From: Trochalopteron elliotii
Taxonomy: Eukaryota; Chordata; Aves; Passeriformes; Leiothrichidae
NCBI GenBank assembly: GCA_024734555.1
Contig: JANPWX010000338.1
Coordinates: 1,477,734-1,541,733, forward strand
DNA: 64,000 bases
Direction: 5' to 3'
A program made the translations under genes and the position numbers. Below are positions 61,091-64,000 of this stretch, one piece after another; within the stretch, counting starts at the first letter, position 1, and the number at the start of each line of letters is the position of its first letter. Below the pieces are notes generated by a model. That model had not been told where the DNA came from. It saw only the letters and a program-made list of their open reading frames with translations, and searched no databases.

Positions 61091-64000
61091 CATTTGCTAA
61101 AGGAACCCAGAAGAAGAATGTATTCTTAAATATAGGAGAGCTATGGTCAACAGCAACTAAATTTAACATCCTCTGGAAAATCCAAGATGCGCAGGTCCTA
61201 AATAAAATGAAGAACTTCCACTCCAATGTAATTTCCAAGGCAATATGGTCCAGACAATGCTGGTCATTTACCAGAATGTTAGGAAGAAAAGTTAGATGGG
61301 TGGATGAGTACCTGATGAGGAGTCCAGATATATGACAGTTTTCCCATCAAGAGGGATCCAAGAAGTTACAACAAAGCAGGCAATTTTTTTCCTATTCAGA
61401 AGACAATGGTGAATATTCATGGATATTTTTGCTGAATGCCAGCCCACAGATTCCCTCTGGAAGCCAGCAGCTATAAGAAAATAAAGGTATTCATAAAAAT
61501 AGCTAAGGAGAGAACAGGAAGTTGGGCAGTTGATGGGCAGTTAATAACAGACAGAAACAGAAATAAATCTCATGGAGGAATGGAAAATACTTTTCCTCCC
61601 TGAACAATGGTGCTAGCAATAGAAAAGTTATGCGAATGAATAATATATGTAAGACAGTGGTAAAACCAAAGATATTTGGGAGAAAGAAACGTGTACTTTA
61701 AGCCTTGTGCTCATTTTTTCTTATGTATTTTTAATATGAGAACAATAAAAATTACATTGCCCAGACAATGCAGGTAACATTTTCCTAGAATACAGTAGTG
61801 TAGAATTTGTGTTGATATATGTATAAGTGATTACAAACCTTTCTTTCCTCTGTCTTAAAGAAAGGCTGTTTTAAGTTAAGAAACTTGCTGTATAATAAAG
61901 AAATTTACTTTATGACTGGACAGAAAATACATTTTGTACAGGGACATCTTATACTATGTATACCATTTTGGTTCTCCGAATAAAGTCTTGCACTGAACCT
62001 CATGCAAAAGAACAAATTCAGAGGATTTTCTAGTCACCACAATAAGGATGTGTTTAAAATGTAGGTACAAATTCATGCATTTTGATGTATGTCTGTGGAG
62101 CCAAAGTGAGGTAGACTTACAGCAGTCTTCAGCTAAGCTCACTTTAAATGCCCCTTTTTATCAGTGACCTTTCCTTTAGAATTTCTGTGATAACACTTGG
62201 GGATATCACATTAAGTTTCTTAGTATAAAATTGAGCACTGAACAGACTTCTAGAAAGATTATGGTGCTAGAGGGATATTTAATGGTGAAATCACTTACTG
62301 TACTACTCATTTCTGAGAGCAAAGGTCTGAAGTGAAATGAATTTGGTGATCTTTGATTAGTCCTCGTTGGGCAGAGGTCCATGTCTGAAGTCAGCTATGT
62401 GTATAATTAGGTATAATTTTTACATTTGTTCAATAGAGGTTAATTGAACTATCATAATAATTGAATTCCTGTACTTCTGATTTTTTCTGTTCCAAGTGTT
62501 CCTGTGAGATCAAAGCCGAGTATTCATCATCCAACACATTTGTAGGAAATTCCTGTTGCATTCAGTATTTGGTTTGTGGGTTAATGCAGGGCATTGGCAT
62601 TTTTCAAACATCTAAGCACAAATACAAGCTCCCAAAGATTCAAGCTTCCAAAGTAAACAAGCAAAAGAAAGAACAAAATGCATGCTATGCATACATTGTT
62701 TCTATACTGAAAATTCCTCATAACTTAGAGAAACAGTCAAAAGCAGATAGGTTAGCAAGTGACAAAGCTGGAAAGATCTAATAATCCTACCCATGTATTT
62801 GGCAACAATTTAACTCTTCTTGTGGTGGTATTTTAGATTCAGTGTATATTACACATATTCAGTAAGTAAACACTTTGCGTTAACATTGAGCCTGAAATAA
62901 TACAGCTTTACTTTTTTTCCTACAGTCACAGGTGTGCAAACATATGACAAAAACATATGCATGAATGCTGTGTGTATTTACTTTTCTGTGTATGCAAGCA
63001 GTTACACACATTTTACAAGGTTTCTGTTCACTCATTCAGAAAACTAACAGGGCTTTTTTTACCACTTCCTTATGAGAAAAAAAAATAGGCACAGTGAAAA
63101 ACAGCATCCAATTATACATTCATCTGGGATCCAACATTATTGGATTATTTTTGGCTCATTTCACTTGTCAGACCTACTCTTTAATTTTTTAAGTAAGCAT
63201 TTTCTTTTCATTTACTGACTTTAGAATTTATGAAGAATACGGGCTTTTGATATTGAAGTTCTCTGTCCATCCAAATAGGCAAGGTACTGAATAAGTTTTC
63301 TTTCACAGAACAGGAGGGAAAGGTATTGTCCATACCCATTTAACTATAGGCTTCTCAGTGAGGACTGTCCACAGAGGTGTCAGAGATGGTTAAAGAGTGC
63401 AATTTCACCAGAACTACTTCAGAAATTTAGACAGCTTATGAAAAGTCATAAAAATATTCCATCTGAAAGTAAATTTAAAAAAAAATTGGAATACTGCCAT
63501 ATTGTCTCAAGGGCTTTATGAACATTAAGGTTGAATGACCCTGATCTGTCAGCTCACTGGACTACTTCTCTCATGGTACACAGGTTTGATATTAGCAGTG
63601 TCTCACTTTGACATAGCATGGGAGTTATGGGAGTTACTGTCTCTCTGGGGAGTCCAGCTATAGTGGAAAATAGAGGTGAGGCACAAATATATCACAGTTA
63701 CTAAATAAAAAATCAATTTTTTATTTCATCAATCCCCTCAAACTACTGAACGTTTTGCTGGTAAATTATTCCTTTTTAAACTGAAAGTATAAGTTTCTGA
63801 AAGAGGTTTGGCTATCAATCCATTTTACTTTTAACTACCAAATAATTTTCTTTAAAAAGTTTCATTAATGACCTATTAGACAAAGAACTGGTGTTACTAC
63901 CCAAATTAATCCGAGTCTGTAAGTAATTGTCTCATAAACTTTTAGACTCAGTCAGGTTGGTGGACTGATTGCAGTGGTGTTTCTGTTTGAACAACTGAAT
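61091..64000. other. AT-rich non-coding DNA
   Basis: No gene or further repeat family is recognised. The 106-codon plus frame at 62,461-62,781 begins at a TTG rather than an ATG and shows no domain. Confidence 0.55.

Noticed and set aside
1..64000. CRISPR arrays, tRNA or rRNA genes, intact retroviral copies, bacterial-type operons
   Set aside because: None of the expected signatures (regular spaced repeats, cloverleaf boxes, paired LTRs with pol motifs, closely packed long frames) were seen on either strand.

Overview
The window reads as nuclear DNA from a bird, most likely one AT-rich stretch of a gene-poor or large-intron region. The main evidence is five 5'-truncated CR1 retrotransposon tails. 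Each has the family's typical 3' end (a 'ggtcccttc(c/t)aa' block followed by attct(a/g)tga-type octamers), and CR1 is the dominant interspersed repeat of bird genomes. Runs of A and A/C-rich low-complexity DNA, the absence of long open reading frames, and one assembly gap inside a GC-rich promoter-like block also fit a short-read vertebrate assembly. Crocodilians and turtles carry CR1 too, so the species cannot be fixed from the sequence alone.

Layout. Positions 1-48,990 are AT-rich and non-coding in appearance. They hold a decayed coiled-coil ORF resembling ORF1 of an L1/Tx1-like LINE (4,400-4,693, minus), a CpG-bearing candidate exon on the minus strand (16,734-16,842), two patches that look like decayed coding sequence (27,373-28,010 minus; 35,288-35,660), several poly-A/poly-pyrimidine tracts and short tandem duplications, and four CR1 tails (31,335-31,783 plus; 33,363-33,640 minus; 39,353-39,408 plus; 43,891-44,330 minus). 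Positions about 48,995-50,480 form the only CpG island, broken by a 362-base run of N (49,693-50,054). This is the one clear regulatory landmark and is very likely a promoter. On its left edge a consensus splice donor on the minus strand follows a well-placed ATG, so a minus-strand gene may start here and use part of the left 49 kb as intron. A weaker donor-like site lies on the plus strand at the right edge. Positions 50,480-64,000 are again AT-rich, with one small plus-strand candidate exon (55,322-55,383), short repeats, and a fifth CR1 tail (60,850-61,090 plus).

How it fits together. The simplest reading is a CpG-island promoter flanked by introns or intergenic DNA of one or two genes whose main exons lie outside the window or are too short to recognise. 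No gene could be identified by name. No complete protein-coding gene, tRNA, rRNA, CRISPR array, bacterial operon or intact mobile element is visible, and I found no convincing sign of a new biological system. The candidate exons are offered as testable leads, not as established genes.
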